Shown: positions 37,375 through 51,700, counted from the first letter of the stretch. The stretch: 64,000 nucleotides of DNA from Cryptomeria japonica (GCF_030272615.1 NW_026729204.1:1-64000), one strand, 5' to 3'. Notes: generated by a model from the letters alone, not told the origin. Program-made: numbers and translations.

Positions 37375-40300
37375 TCATATCCCATGCAGAGATCGCAAAT
37401 GAAGGAACTTGCTTTCGGTGAAGAGTTTGGTGAAGATGTCCGTAGTTTGCTCCGTTGTAGAACAATACTTAAGATCAATGATGCCTTTCTAAATGAGCTC
37501 CCGAATATAGTGCATATGTATCTCAATGTGTTTCATCCTCTGGTGATGAACTAGATTTCTTGAGATCTGTATAGCACTTTGATTATCACAAAAGATGATA
37601 GTAGGCTTCCTAACTGGAATACCAAACTTAGTGAGAATATTTTGAATCCAAATAGCCTCAATGGTGGCATTAACTGCCCCTCGATACTTAGCCTCTATTG
37701 ATGAAAGAGAAATTGCAGACTGCTTCTTACTCGACCAACAAACTGGACCAGAACCAAGTGAGAAGCAATACCCTGAAGTGGATTTGTGATCTTGAGAATC
37801 ACCTACCCAATTTGAATCCGTATATCCCACCAAGTCAATATCCATGCCTGTTGCATACTGAATTCCATAATTGTGAGTACCCTGAATGTAGTGGAGAATC
37901 CACTTAGCTACTTTCCAACGCAACTCATGTGGCTCCTGCATGAATCTAGAGACCATGCCCACCGCATATGAAATGTCAGGTCTCGTATGAGTCAAGTAGA
38001 TGAGGCTCCCAACAATTTGTCGATATAAAGTGCTATCAACCAAGGGTGAAGAGCACTTAGCCTCAAGTTTGACCCTAGACAAAAAAGGAGTAGGTGCAGG
38101 CTTACAATCAGCCATGCGAAATCTAGAGAGCATATCGAGTGCATACTTGGGTTGTCCAAGGAAGATGCCTAAAGAAGATTGAGTAATCTCAATTCCCAAG
38201 AAGTAATGTAGAAGACCCAAGTTTGACATCATAAATCTATCATGTAGAGCAGTTTTCACTACCTTGATGGTGGATGAGTGACTCCCTGTGATCAACAAGT
38301 CATCAACATAGAGAACTAGAAATGTGAGAGTATCATCCTAGTGTAGAATGTAGACGTTCAGATCAGAATGGCATCGAGTAAAACCAACTATCAGAAGGAA
38401 GGAGTCCATCTTGGAATACCAAGCTCGAGGAGCTTGTTTGAGGCCATAGAGAGACTTTCGAAGTCGATACACAAGTGAAGGATCTTGAACAAACCCTTGT
38501 GGTTGCTCCATGTAGATTTCCTCCTGAAGGTCACCATGAAGAAATGCACTCTTGACATCCATTTGATGAACTTCCCAATGATGGGTTGCAGCAATAGTAA
38601 GGACAAGCCAGATGGAATTCATCTTAGTAACTGGAGCAAAAATCTCAGAGTAATCAACCCCTAGAAATTGGGAAAAGCCTTTTGCTACCAAGCGAGCCTT
38701 ATACTTATCAACTGACCCATCTACTGCAAATTTTGTTTGATAGATGCACTTGCATTGAACAAGTTTCCTTCCCTTAGGAAGAGGAACTAAATCCCATGTG
38801 TGATTCCTTTCCAAGGAATTAAACTCTTCTTGCATTGTAGCATCCCATTCAAGAACACCTGTAGCTTTTCGAAAAGATTGTGGATCAGAAGCTAAAGAAA
38901 TGAAGAGATGTGGAGCTTGCTAAAATTGTGACCTAGTTCTTCTAGAATCTGATGGATCACCAAGCCAATTTCTTGCTGACTCAAAAGTTTGTCGAGCCCA
39001 AAGAGGCACTAAAGCTGGAGAGTCTAGGGGAGAATCATCAACCTCTGAAGGATGACTATGAGAAGAATGTGAATCCTCACCATCACTGTCACCATCTGAA
39101 GTGGAGGAAGAAGACTCCTCAACAGGATTAGGAGGATTAAGATCCTTAGAAGAACTATCATCATCATGCAATGTCTCCAATGTGATAGTGGATGGAGAAG
39201 TGGTATGAGAAGAAATAGAAGAACTCTCCTCAAAACAAACACTCCTCTCAATGAACAACTCATGTGTAGAGGGATGGAGAATTCTATACCCTTTGACGTC
39301 ATCTGGATACCCAACAAATATGCAAGGCTTGCTCTGTGGATCCATAGCCTTGCGTTTCTCTGCTGGAATGTGGGCCCATGCAAGAGAACCAAACACTCTG
39401 AAATTCTTAACTGTAGGTTTCCGACCAGTCCAAGCTTGAAAAGGAGTTACCCCCTTCACAACTTTATGAGGAACTCGGTTTTGGATGTAACATGCACAAT
39501 TGATGGCCTCTACCCAGTACTGAGGTGCCAAAGACTTGGAGTGAATCATACAACTTTCCATCTCCTTCAAGGACCTATTCTTCCATTCTGTGACACCATT
39601 CTACTGAGGGTTGTATGGAACTGTGTGCTGCATGTTGATACCTTCTAAAGCACAAAATTGTTCAAACTTATTATTAACATATTCACCCCCATTATCTGTA
39701 TGCAGAATCTTGATGAACTTCCCAAATTGTTTCTCTACAAAAGCTTTGAAATCTAGAAAATTCTCAAATACCTCAGACTTTTGTTTGAGAAAGTAAACCC
39801 ATGTAAATCTGGAAAAGTCATCAATAAATGTTAAGACATATCTAGCCCTGCTGAAAGATGGTTGTGGAAATGGTCCTACCAAGTCACTATGTACCAACTC
39901 CAATAGCTGTGGAGCTCTCCATGCTTTTCCTTTATCATACTTCTCCTCAGGATGCTTACCAAGAATACATCCCTCGCAAACTCCATCAGAAAATCGAATA
40001 GAAGGCAACCCTGAAACCATGTCCTGTTTACTGAGTTGTTGCAAGTAACGATAGTTCAAGTGGCCAAATCATTGATGCCACAAACAACTAATCTCATCTA
40101 CATGAGTGAGTAAAACTGTTGAAGGAGAGTCAAGAACAAAGTGAGAAAACTGATATAATCTGGATTGATGATCTGCTTTTCCCACAACAATAGTAGACCC
40201 ATTATGCATTTCACTGATTACCACTGTATCTGGTGTGAACTCAACTCTCTTGCTAGAACCAGTGTGAGTGATTTGATAAACAAATAGGAGATTAGTTGAT

Positions 40301-40503
40301 AAAGATGGAACACAAAGGACATCCTTAAATGTTCCTTTTCCCAAATCAACAAACCCTCTCCCATGCACTTCAATAGGAGTGTCATCACCCATTAGTATGG
40401 AAGGCATTGAACATGGCTCTAAAGAGGTGAAATCATCTTTTGAAGAAGCCATGTGGTGCAAAGCACCCGAGTCAATTATCCAAGAATTGGGTTGTGAAGC
40501 AAC
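37375..40503 (-). pseudogene. pol: Copia C pol (unit 1)
   Basis: One frame on the minus strand, no frameshift, broken by five nonsense codons (40069, 39601, 38920, 38338, 37489; lowest coordinate of each). It begins with the protease WIIDSGALHHM (about 40478), then the GAG-pre-integrase segment. The integrase core follows (HSDLVGPFPQ, HTDNGGEY, a Glu-region replaced by a stop-bearing YNPQ*NG). Then come the reverse transcriptase (YKARLVAKGFSQ, LYVDDLLITG at about 38310) and RNase H (YTDSNWVGD, SSIEAKYR, CDNQSAI), ending at TGA 37375. Copia order distinguishes it from T1. At least three of the stops read as C-to-T in CAG or CGA. Confidence 0.92.
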
Positions 40504-40539
40504 AGTACTTGTTTTAGTACTTGTTTTAGTACTTGTTTT
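40504..40539. repeat. Three 12-bp repeats at the Copia C / O-family LTR junction
   Basis: AGTACTTGTTTT three times in a row. A single copy is the normal sequence of the O2 3' LTR (63610-63621). On the minus strand the triplet reads KTST three times, in frame with the Copia protease. Slippage or filler synthesis at a deletion junction is the simplest reading. Confidence 0.8.
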
Positions 40540-41132
40540 ACATTACAGACATTTACATTTACAGCATTGCTCATTTCTTGGTTAATTCCAAAACCGGGGT
40601 TTGACCTAAAGGCAAACCCCTAATCCCTAACCCCCCAATCGTCTTCACTTTTCTGTGTGTAGGTTGTAGGTACGCGGCTGAAATTGAAGATCTAGAATCC
40701 TTGTGCAGAGACGAACAGATCCCCCTTCGTTTCGCGGATTTTTCGGAGGACCGTGGCGCTCGAGCGCCATCGTCCCAGCAACTTTCACTCAAATTTACAG
40801 GACAGCGCTGTATCGACATTTTACTGCTAATTCCAGGTCCGCAACTTCATCCTATATTCCTATCTCCATTTATAAGCGAATCTTTCTTGCTTCTTCATGC
40901 ATTCCTAGTTCAATCTTTCTATCTACATTCTTTACAAAAGAGGGTATCCTTGATGTCTCAGCCCTTGAAACTCATTTAGAATCCAATCTTGCATTGTGTG
41001 GGATTGGATCTTGTGGGCTTCAACCCCTCTTTTGAATGTAAAGTCCCTCCTAAGTGAAAACCGTCAATCCTAGTGACCCCCTTTCTCCTTGGAGTGGGGG
41101 AGAACACCTAGGGTTCGATTTTCCACTTTACA
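40528..41132 (+). repeat. Chimeric O-family LTR at the duplication junction
   Basis: Left part matches the O2 5' LTR (GGCGCTCGAGCGCC near 40756, GTATCGACATT at 40810, G at 40841). Right part matches the O1 3' LTR (AACTTCATCCTATATTCC from 40843, ending CACTTTACA). Between 40814 and 40840 both parents are identical. It is followed by GATGC (41133-41137), the O1 right-hand target copy, although no O1 body lies here. Confidence 0.9.
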
Positions 41133-41137
41133 GATGC

Positions 41138-44100
41138 AAGGTCAGATTAGGGCCAATCAACCTTGACAAGGGCCCCAACAAAGGATTCATGCAGCAGTTA
41201 GGAACCGAAGAGCAAGATTCCAGAATTTTCCCATGGAAACTATAGGTACACTATTTGAAAAACCAATTTCATTTCTAATTGACACTGGGTCATCTGAATG
41301 TTTCATCTCACCTGAATTAGTAAGAAAATATGCATTAAAAGTTAATCAAATGGAGTCATCATGGATGGTTCAATATGGGGATAAGGCAACTAGGGAAGTA
41401 ACTAAGTGTTTGCCGAGGGCAAGGGTACAATTTCGTGAGTTTGAAACAAGGGTAGATCTCTATATGGCACCCCTAGGATTATATGATGTAATTATCGGAA
41501 TGAGTTGGTTAGCAGATCATCAAGCTAATGTAGATTGCTATAAAAAAGTTGTTGAATGCTTGGATGATGGGGGGGAAAGGGTCAAAATCCAAGGAAAGTT
41601 TAATCCCATTAATATAGAAACCATATCAGCCATGCAATTAAAGATGGAAAGAAGAAGAGGAGGCCTAATCTATATAGTTGAAATTGATGAAGGAAAAGAG
41701 GAAAATACTCCAACCTTTGAAAATACCTCTTTCTTAAAGGAATTCAAGGATGTATTTACAGAAGAATTACCTGGCTTACCCCCTAAAAGGAAGTTTGACT
41801 TTTCTATCAACGTACTACTAGGAGCTGAACCAGTATCAAGGGAACCTTACCGAATGAACACAACTGAATTACAAGAGCTTAAAATGGAATTAGAGGAACT
41901 CTTAGCTAAGGGATTAATAAGGCTAAGTGTATCACCATGGGGAGCACCAGTCTTATTCATTAAGAAGAAGGATGGAACCTTAAGACTATGCATCGACTAT
42001 AGGATGTTGAACAAGGTCACAATAAAGAATAGGTATCCCTTACCTCGAATAGATGATCTTTTTGACCAAATGAAAGGAGCAACAGTTTTCTCAAAGATAG
42101 ACCTCTAATCAGGATACCATCAGCTTAGAATTAAGGAGGAGGACATTCCAAAGATAGCTTTCAGGACTGGATATGGGTATTATGAATTCACAGTAGTTCC
42201 TTTTGGTGTAACCAATGCCCCAGCTGTATTTATGAACCTAATGAATAGTGTACTCCATGACTACTTGGACAAATTTGTTTTGGTATTTCTGGATGACATA
42301 TTGATTTACTCTAGGAATGAGGAGGAACATTTAGTACACCTACAAATTGTTTTGCAAAGGCTGAGGGAACATAAGTTATATGGGAAATTGTTAAAATGTG
42401 CCTTCTTCGAAGAAAAGATTCACTACCTTGGGCATATAATATCAAAGGAAGGAATAGCGGTTGATCCAGATAAGATAAAGGCAATAGTAGAATGGTCGAT
42501 CCCCTAAAACATTTCAGAGGTAAGAAGATTTATGGGGCTAGCAGGGTACTATAGGAGGTTTGTGGAAGGATTCTCTAAGATAGAAAACCCCATCACCTCA
42601 TTACAGAGGAAGGGTAAAAGGTTTGTGTGGACAGAACAAAGTGATAAGGCATTCCAAATTTTGAAGGGGAAACTAACTTCAACACCCATTCTAAAAGTAC
42701 CAGATCCGAATGGACACTTCACAGTCGTAACTGACGCTTCTATTGAAGGTTTAGGAGAAGAACTTGTCCAAGATGAAGGGGTAGTAGCTTACGAGTCTAG
42801 GAAGCTAAAGACTCATGAAGTTAATTATGCACCCCATGACTTAGAGTTAGAAGCGATTATGCATTCCCTACAAAAATGGAGACACTTCTTACTAGGGAAG
42901 CCCTTTGAGTTAAAGTCAGATAACCAAGGACTAAAGTACATCTTTACCCAACCACACTAAAATGCCAGACAAAGAAGGTGGTTAGAGTTTCTAAGTGAAT
43001 ATGATTTTGAAATTGAATATATTAAGGGGAAGGAAAATAGGGTGGCAGATACTTTAAGTAAGAGGAGACACTTGATGACTATAGAAACATTCAAAACTTC
43101 TTTCAAAAGGCAGGTAATGGACGAGCAGGGACATGACCCATGGTATGAACAAGTCAAATTGACTTTAGAGTATGATCCAACCGATCCTAAGGTTGAAGGG
43201 TATACATTAGATGAAGATGGGTTGCTCAGATACAATAATAGAATCTATATTCCTAATTCGGGAGACTTAAGGGAAGTAGTCTTGTCGGAGGCTCATAATG
43301 CCCCTTATTCAGGGCACCCAGGAGTTAACAAACTTTACGCAGATCTAATGAAGTTATACTTTTGGCAAGGGATAAAGAATGACATAGTCAAGTATGTGGC
43401 TAAATGTTTGGAGTGTTAAAGAGTAAAGGCAGAACATAGGCATCCAGCTGGACTATTATAGTTACATGATGTACCTCAACACAAGTGGCAAGTTATTAGC
43501 ATGGATTTTGTGCAAGGGTTGCCCATGTCACCTTCTAGGCATGATACAATAATGGTGGTAATTGACAAACTCACTAAGGTGGCACACTTTATACCAGGGA
43601 ATCTGACGGATGATGCACCTACCTTGGCTAGGCACTTTGTTAAGGAAATATTTAGGTTGCATGGAATGTCAAAGAAAATCATATCAAATAGAGATGCTAG
43701 ATTCACTTCAAAGTTTTGGACAACTCTTCAAACAACTCTGGGAACTCAACTAAATTTTAGTACTACATACCATCCTGAAACCAACGGTCAAACAAAAAGG
43801 AAAAATTAGATTTTGGAAGACCTACTTCACATGTACTGCATGGACCAACAGAAGAAATGGGAAGATTACCTACCTTTGGTAGAGTTTGCTTACAACAATA
43901 CATATCAAACATCTTTGGGAATGGCACCTTTCGAAGCATTGTATGGTAGAACATGTCGAAAACCTTTGAGTTGGGATAGCCTCGAAGACAGAGTAATTGT
44001 TGGACCAGATATGTTGAAGGAAATGGAAAGGAAAACTAAGGAAATTAGGCAAAGATTGAAGGAAGCTCACATAGGTAGAAAAGTTATGCAGACAGGAACA

Positions 44101-44516
44101 GGACACCAAGGGAGTTTGAGGTGGGAGAGAAAGTCTTCCTAAGGGTTAGGCCACACAAGAGTTCCATAAGGTTTGGGAAAAAGACCAAGCTTGCAACTCG
44201 TTATGTTGGACCCTTTGAAATATTGGAAAGGATTAATCCAGTTGCATACCGGTTGACCTTACCTCCCCAGTTGAGCCGAATCCATGATGTCTTCCATGTA
44301 TCTCTTCTTAAAAAGTATGTACCTGATGAAAAACATATTTTGAATTGGGATGCCTTACAGGTCCAGGAAATGGGAGGAATAATGATAGAGCCATTCAAAA
44401 TCTTGGAGAGGTGCCAGTGCCAATTGTGCAACAGAAAGGTTGATCAATGCAAAGTACAATGGAATCAGTATGATGAAAATAATGCCACATGGGAAGATAC
44501 TAGGGAAATACAATAG
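41138..44516 (+). pseudogene. pol: T1 pol, duplicate copy (unit 2)
   Basis: Same domains and the same stops and frameshift as the unit 1 copy. One coding difference was seen, in the reverse transcriptase block KGAT[I/V]FSKID: Ile in unit 1 and Val here (42085, A to G). There is no gag and no 5' LTR upstream, so this is an orphan body. The polypurine tract is at 44604-44616. Confidence 0.92.
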
Positions 44517-44616
44517 TTGTTTCCTTTTTTTATTTTAAACTAATCATGATCTATAGACTCTTTTGAATACATTCAATAAGTACATCGGGATGTTGCACAA
44601 ATTAAGGGGGGGATGA

Positions 44617-45851
44617 TGTCACAACCCTCCTTTATCACTTTTTGATTTGATACAATTCTATTATATTTTTGGTTGAGCTATTGAAAATGATTGAATAAAT
44701 ATTATAAAAGAAAAAAAATGGATACACACACACACTTGGAGAATATAATTATTTTTATTTTTATTTTCCCACTCCCAATTATGGCACATGTTGTAGGAGG
44801 AATTAGAAGCTTCTAGAGGAATCTTCAATGCCTTGCATGTAACTCCCCCACTAGGTTTTTAATCAATTTGCATGAGTCCAATATTGGAAAAGAATCTCAT
44901 TCTTAATTAATTTCTCTAGATAGTGGAATTAAGGGATTTTTCTTATATATTGTATGCAAGTTTTCAAGTTTTCATAAGAGGTAGTTGATTATGTTTTGAA
45001 GAAAATTTTTCAAGTTACCTTGTTGTTAGTAGGATCTTGTTTGGTAGTCTCATTTTTGTTGTAGGATTGTTAAGTTGTTCTTGAAGATTTCTCTCAAGTT
45101 GCAAGGAAGGATAGCTAGAAGATTGGAGAAGATTCAACATTGAGCTTTGATAAGCCAGGTTCTCTTCTTTTGTCATTTACATATGAGAAATTTGTATTAT
45201 CAAAAAATATAGCTCCTAGATCTTCTTTTATATAAAATAAAAAAAATAAAAAATAAATGATTAGATTGCAAATCTTTTCTTCTTATTTAGGGATACATAT
45301 TGATAGAAGTAGTTTCATATAATGCATGTAAAAGATAGCTTTATTATTTATTTAATTTTCTTTAGAAAATATATATCAGATCTTGCTTTTGTTTTTCCAA
45401 AAGATTTTCTTTTATCTGTGCAAAAAAAAAATCATATTCTCCTTATTCAAATTTCTTTTTCTGAGATTAAAAATCTTCTCTGTGTGATTAAGTGACAACC
45501 ATTGTGTATGAATCATGTCCATGTTTCTCTTCTCTTAAATTCATTACTGGATTGGGAATTTAAATGTAAATCTTTTCTTACATTAAAATCTTACTTCCCT
45601 GTGAACATAAAATGTCTGATAATAAAATATAAACCTCATTGTATTCAAATCTCTCTATGAATATTAGTTGAAAAATGAGGTATAAATCTCTCTGTGAATA
45701 TTAATTCTGTACATTGCTGAAACAATTTAGTTCTCTATGTTATTCATCCTTGTGCATAAATTCTTATTCTCATTTGTTTTGCATTAATATTTCTATTACT
45801 CATAGATCTGGCTATATATTTCTCTCTATGCTTGAATAAATTGAAAATGAA

Positions 45852-45908
<57 letters not shown>

Positions 45909-48063
45909 ATTTATATTATCGTTAAAAGTTTATGCAAACACATTTTATGTGAAATTGTACGAAGAAATTTAACTTCACATAGTGGATCGATGCAGGGGGA
46001 ACGAGGCAGAGTTATTACCCGCAGGAGAGTGGTACCCTCCACTAACCTACGGTCACTGCTACGGTAGTGGCCGTAGGGTAGTGGAGCGGATCACGACGGT
46101 CCCCTCATCATTGCGGGCCTACACCCGCAGGTCTGCAGTGATGATGGGACCCATGGGCCCCTCCCCACTTCCCATTATTTTAAAACAAAACCTCATTTTT
46201 TTTTATTTATTTAATTTTTTTTATATATATTAAATTACAATTTAAAAATTGTTAATAATTGCTTAGTTAAATTTTAAGTTTAATTGTTATAAATTTTAAG
46301 TTAGTAAAATTAAACTTAGGAAAATTTATAAGTAATTAGGATGATTGTCTAGTGAATTTGTAATTTTTAAATTTATGTGTATAATTGAAATCTCTCAACC
46401 CATTGGAGATTTATTGGGTTACTTAGTCGATAATTTTCAGATTCATTTAAAACAATTAAGTCATATTATTATGATTTGATCCAAAATTGCTAAAAAGTTT
46501 AAACTAATTGTTCATTTTGAACTAGTAACGCTATAATTAATTATTCTCGTGATGGAAGTAAACATTGCTTAATTTTGCATGTAAATGACTATTTTTGCAT
46601 CATACGAATTACATATATATTAATTTGCATTCATTGATGATCAAGTTACATTTCCATCATTTTCATGCAAGTTACCCGTTTTAATAGGTGAGTTCATAAT
46701 TGTTATTATCGTGCAATTATATATTAAATAGTTTAGTTGTAGAAGAATGGTAATACTATCAAGTGGTAATTGAATGCCATAGAAGTAGTTATTTCGATTA
46801 ATTAAACTTTGCAATTATGTACATTCAATTCATAATTATTTTCAAGCATGATGTTTTCATAGCTTCTTAGTTAGAAAACTAAATAAAGGAAGTTGGAAAA
46901 CCAAAACCTAGCAACATTCGGTATATACAGTGCCTCTGGGTCACGCTTACGGGTAATGTCGTCGTGTTGAACTACTGCACTTAATGCCTAATAAAGCTGC
47001 ATCAACGACGTCTGTGGCATCATCCCTATAAATTGTCGGGGAATAATAAGGGACACTTGGAAGTTAAAATCCAAGGGGCAGGTAATCCCCCTTGGATTGA
47101 TAATCTAATAAGATAATCCTTAAATAATTTTTACATCCGCTGAGTTAAACCATAGTAAACCCCCTTTAGGGTTGATTAAGTGAAATGCTTTTATGAAATT
47201 GATTTAATCTTGAAGAGTTGTTGACGATTGACAATTGGTTCAAGGGTGACGCTTATGATAAGTATTAGGATCTGGTTGTTTTAGGCCACAAGCAATAGGC
47301 CACCTTGAGCCTTTGCTTAAGTGCTACCACCGTTGGTAGCAACCACAGAGAAACTGTTTGGGACATTGACCCTAGAAAGGGTTGCGTACCCACTAATCAG
47401 TTTACATCAAACCATAGAGTAGAAAATAGAACTACATACTTTATGCCTTGATCCCATGCCGAAACGGGTATGTAGGCAGTCTAGGGACGGAGTTGTCCCT
47501 AGTATTCAGGCGTTCGTGGGTGGGGCCTAGGCTTGGTAAGAAGAAGGATTGAGTAGAATCCTAAATTGAAAGATAAGTATAATAAAAAAGGAAAAAGTAA
47601 TTTAATGCATACTCAGAAGGAATCCCGTATGGATTCGCTTGACTTCTTGAGGCTTTAAGCCAAATTTCAAGGAAAAATTCAAGCTTGTATTATGTTATTC
47701 TAATTTCTCCTAAGGATGACGACCTCGATGCACTCCTATTAGAAGAGTGTAGTACTTAGTGAGTGGCTCAGGACCCAAATGGTCCTGATGAGTCTAAGTC
47801 TCTGGCCAGAGCACCTCCTATCCCGATTGGATAGATGCCTACCCTGTATGGGTAGATGCCTATCCCATATTCTATAGATGAAATCTTATGTCCCGTATGT
47901 CCCGTATGGTTAGATGCTCATCCCGGATGGATGAATTCCTAATCCAAATGGATGGATGCCCAGAGTATGCAATTGAATCAAACACAAATGATTAAATTAA
48001 ACAAAGAAAAAAAAAAAAAAGAATGGTCAAATTTTGTTGGGTTGAACAATGTGGGTCATTATA
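44617..48063 (+). repeat. 3' LTR of T1, duplicate copy (unit 2)
   Basis: Nearly identical to the unit 1 3' LTR apart from the TA run (25 units at 45855-45904) and four single-base changes I noted (45190, 45692, 47334, 47740). Hairpin cluster at 46035-46144. It keeps target copy GTTGG at 48064-48068. Confidence 0.92.
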
Positions 48064-48068
48064 GTTGG

Positions 48069-48426
48069 TCATATCTCAGAAAATTATAGAATGAATGTGA
48101 AATGCTATGTTTGTGGTAGATTTGGACATTTATCTAATCAATGCAGAACACAAACCGGTCAAGGATATGGAAAGGCTATTCAAAGAAATAATGTAACTTG
48201 CTATGCATGTAACAAGTTTGGAAATATTGCAAAATTTTGTAGAAGTAAGACTATACCGACGAACAATAAAGGATCTAATGAGAAAGGAAAGGAAAAAGTA
48301 AACAAAATAAAGCAAGATTTTTCAAAACAATGGATTAAGAAGAGAGATCAGAGAGTTGATGAATCTATCTCTGCACCGGTAGAACAAAGTAACCCTCCAC
48401 CGGTAGGAGATTCTTCATCTAACTAA
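48069..48426 (+). pseudogene. Element A gag zinc-knuckle part, duplicate (unit 2)
   Basis: Identical to the unit 1 copy as far as I can see, including the Asn-for-His change in the last knuckle. Its N-terminal partner (coiled coil) was not duplicated. Confidence 0.75.
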
Positions 48427-48732
48427 GGAATAATCCTTAGAGGGTATGGCAGAAAATTGAAAATCATGCATTCTACCCTCGGTTGATGGTAAGAAGTGAT
48501 ATTTCTTCTTTACTGACATATATGTTAAGATTTCACTTAACCAAAAGGCATTTAATGTGGTTGTTAGAGAAATTTTTGGTTATAAAACACTAGATAACCC
48601 TCATTTCAATCCCCCAAGCATCTAAGCATTCGAAGAAAATGCGAATTGAGTAGAGGCATTTTAAAGGCGAAGCAACAAAGATCTTTCAGGCATTCGAGGA
48701 TTTCACAAGTCAAAAGGTATTTATCTTTCAAA

Positions 48733-51700
48733 ATGACATCTTCATCTTCTGCACCTGAATTTATTGCAAACCCTACTGTGGTAGAAAAAATTAAGGGCCC
48801 TAGACCTGTGTTTAAAATAATTCCTGAGATTGCTAAGCAAGATGATTCCATCGGATCCTTTTCTAAGATTCCAAAGGGAGTTGCTTTTGCTGAAGACCCA
48901 AGGATTTATATTCACTGCAACATAGAGAATTTAAGGCCAGATGACTTGAAGAACATGTACAAAATTGTTATAACTGATGAACAAGGTTAATTCAAGATGG
49001 AGCATAAGATTGTTGAGGATTTAGGATTTGTTGAAATTTTGAACATTCCTGAATTTTTGGATAAGATAGTTCGTCTTTTACTGAGTAGAGTTCATGGAGA
49101 GTTTATGTGGCTAGACTCTATTTTTAAAATTACTAAGGAATCAATCAAGGTAGTTACTGGTTTACCCTCAACCAATACTAGGCCCGAAAAAAAGAAGAAG
49201 TTACCAAACAAGGGTGTTATGGACCTAACCGAAGCTACATTTGACAACAAATCTCTTAGGGTTAATGATATCACTGATGCAAATGTGAAATATGTGAGCA
49301 TGGTATTTGGATACAAAGTTACACATGCAAATAGGTTAAATTTTGTTTCTAGCTTGTGTATACATAGTGCATATGAGATGGTTAAGAAAAATGCTAAAAT
49401 TGACATCTATGAGTGGCTTAAGGATGAACTGCTAGACAACTTGAAAAAGATTAAGGGTGATAAGAAGGGGACATTCCATTTTGGGAATCTACTTGTGTGT
49501 TTAATGCTTTACTTCACAAAGGATATACCTAGCATTGGTCACAAGGAATTTGCATATGACATCCCGGTAGGTAGATAGATCATGGAAGCTATTACCAACA
49601 TAGGTGCTAATAGTGATGACATGGTAAAAGACTACTTCAAAAACTTCCAAACCAAAATTAAGGCTAGAGAAAGGATTCCGCAGAGCATTGTGGATAAGTA
49701 TGACAAGAAATTTTTTTTTGTAATCAAAAGAAATGAAACATGGATGGAAGTTGTTACTCCTAGAAATATTTAGATAATAGAGATGGGATATGAAGTTGAT
49801 CTGAATATTCTTGAGGCTTATGCTAAGACACTTCTTGATGCACCTAGGTAACCCTCTGAAGAAATTTTTGGCAGTGCTGAGACTATTGAGAGTGTTGTTT
49901 CGATGCAGAAGCAGAGAAAAATTCATCAGAGATGCATCCAAAATGGCTAAAGAAGTTAAGGAAAATGTGATGAACTTAAGTAGTGAACTGGAAGGGTTGG
50001 AACCGGTAGCTCATGTTTTACCGGTCATCACTTCTTCTGAAACTAACAATAGTAAGACAACAGAGTTCAAAAGAGTTGAAAGGAAGAAGAGAAAACCCTC
50101 ACCGGTACCTTCTCATTCTCTTAAAAAGGTCAAGAACATTAAGGAAGAAGCAACAGGCTGTAAGGGAGCCTAAGAAGAAATTAATTCCAAAGAAGAAACA
50201 ACAACCAAAGGCACCAGATACCCTTACACCGGAGGAACTGGTAAATGAAATTACTCAAGATGGTAATCGTTGCAACGTGAGTAAACTTTATCATTCTTTC
50301 AAGGATATTGATAAGGACACAATAGAGGAAAGCATCATTTTGCATCTTGATATCTACAAGAAAGTTTTGATTGAGGTTGTAGATGATCGGCCTAATGACT
50401 CATACATAAGATTAGATGCTAAAAGAATGTCAGTTATGGAATTGGATAAAAAGTTAAAGGTAGAAGCATTGTTGGTTATTCACCATGTTAATTATAGGGA
50501 ATAGATTGATGAACTAATTGATGAAGCCAACCGGTCATTTTTTATGAATGGTCACCGACAAGTTAGTTTAATGGCCGAAAGAGTGAAAGAGATAGCAGAT
50601 GAAACTGCTGACAAATGGGACATATTTTTTGTTGAAAAAGAAAAGAAAGAGGAAAGGGAGAGACAAAAAATGGATAAGTCTTTTACAAAGGTATATCAAA
50701 AGGACAAAAGTAAAAGTAAAATTGGTAGTGTACCTATTATAAAGGTCATAGATAACCTTTCTCCACCGGCACAGGATACCCCACCAATAACTTCAGAGAT
50801 ATCGGTACATACAGATAGTCAACCGGATAAGAAGGCTGAAGAAATAACACATGATAATACTAATCCGGTTTCTGAAATTCTCTTTACTATGAATGTAGAT
50901 ACACAAGATGTTAATATTGTTATGGATAAAGAGACTGCAGAACATTGGAATACCGATAGAAGCTAAGCATACTGACACTGAGAAATCGACAGATGTAGAG
51001 GTTCATACACAGAATGAGAAACCAGTAGAAGCAGAGGTAATAACATAGAGTGAGAAATAGTCAACAACTGTAAATAAAGAGGAAACAAATGATGGGAACA
51101 AGAAAGAAATTGTTAAGGTAATTGGTCAAGCATCCATGGAAAAGAAAGTTATTGCAGAATCGAGCACATCCACTACAGATTTTAGACCTAAAAATGTAAC
51201 AAATGTTCTTTTGGATTCAATTAAGAGGATCACAGAGTGCAATGCCTTAGCATACAAGGCCATTGATGATACATTGCCTATTTTGAAAATGATTGCACTA
51301 TCATGTATGTTAGATCACATTGATGGTTCTTTGAGTAAATTGGACGCATTGTCCAAATTTATTGCTTCAAATGTTCTAACTGTAGATAAGATAAATGAAG
51401 AAACCATTAAGGAAAGCGTAAATAAAGAAAAAGGTGAATTCTTTGAGAAGACTATCATGGACTGTACTGAGCATATTATTTCCTTATTACCGGTACTTAA
51501 TTCCACAATTTTGGAATACAAAGAATTGTATAAGGAAGCTTGTAAGCCTCACCACTTGACTGAAGACATTGATGAGAAGATTAAGGAAACACAAAAGAAG
51601 ATAGATAACATAGCAGATAATATGATAGGTTCTTTGGAACTTACCTTAGTTTTTGAACAAGAAATTGTAGTTTTTGAGGAAAAGATAGAGAAAATGGAGT

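Larger units (their letters stand above)
36549..40503 (-). mobile_element. Copia element C, 5'-truncated (unit 1)
   Basis: On the minus strand: pol with Copia order protease, integrase, reverse transcriptase, RNase H, then polypurine tract and 3' LTR. The 5' LTR and gag are absent, and the sequence breaks off just upstream of the protease active site. It lies inside the 3' LTR of element A. The right-hand target site is lost, so the truncation came after insertion. Confidence 0.9.

Noticed and set aside
39166-39648. 160-codon plus-strand frame, with a relative at 55576
   Set aside because: Shadow of the Copia C integrase and linker on the minus strand.
40528-41132. Independent solo LTR insertion as the explanation for the O-type LTR between the units
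   Set aside because: No target duplication flanks it, its two halves match different parents, and both flanks are exactly the flanks of O2 on the left and O1 on the right.
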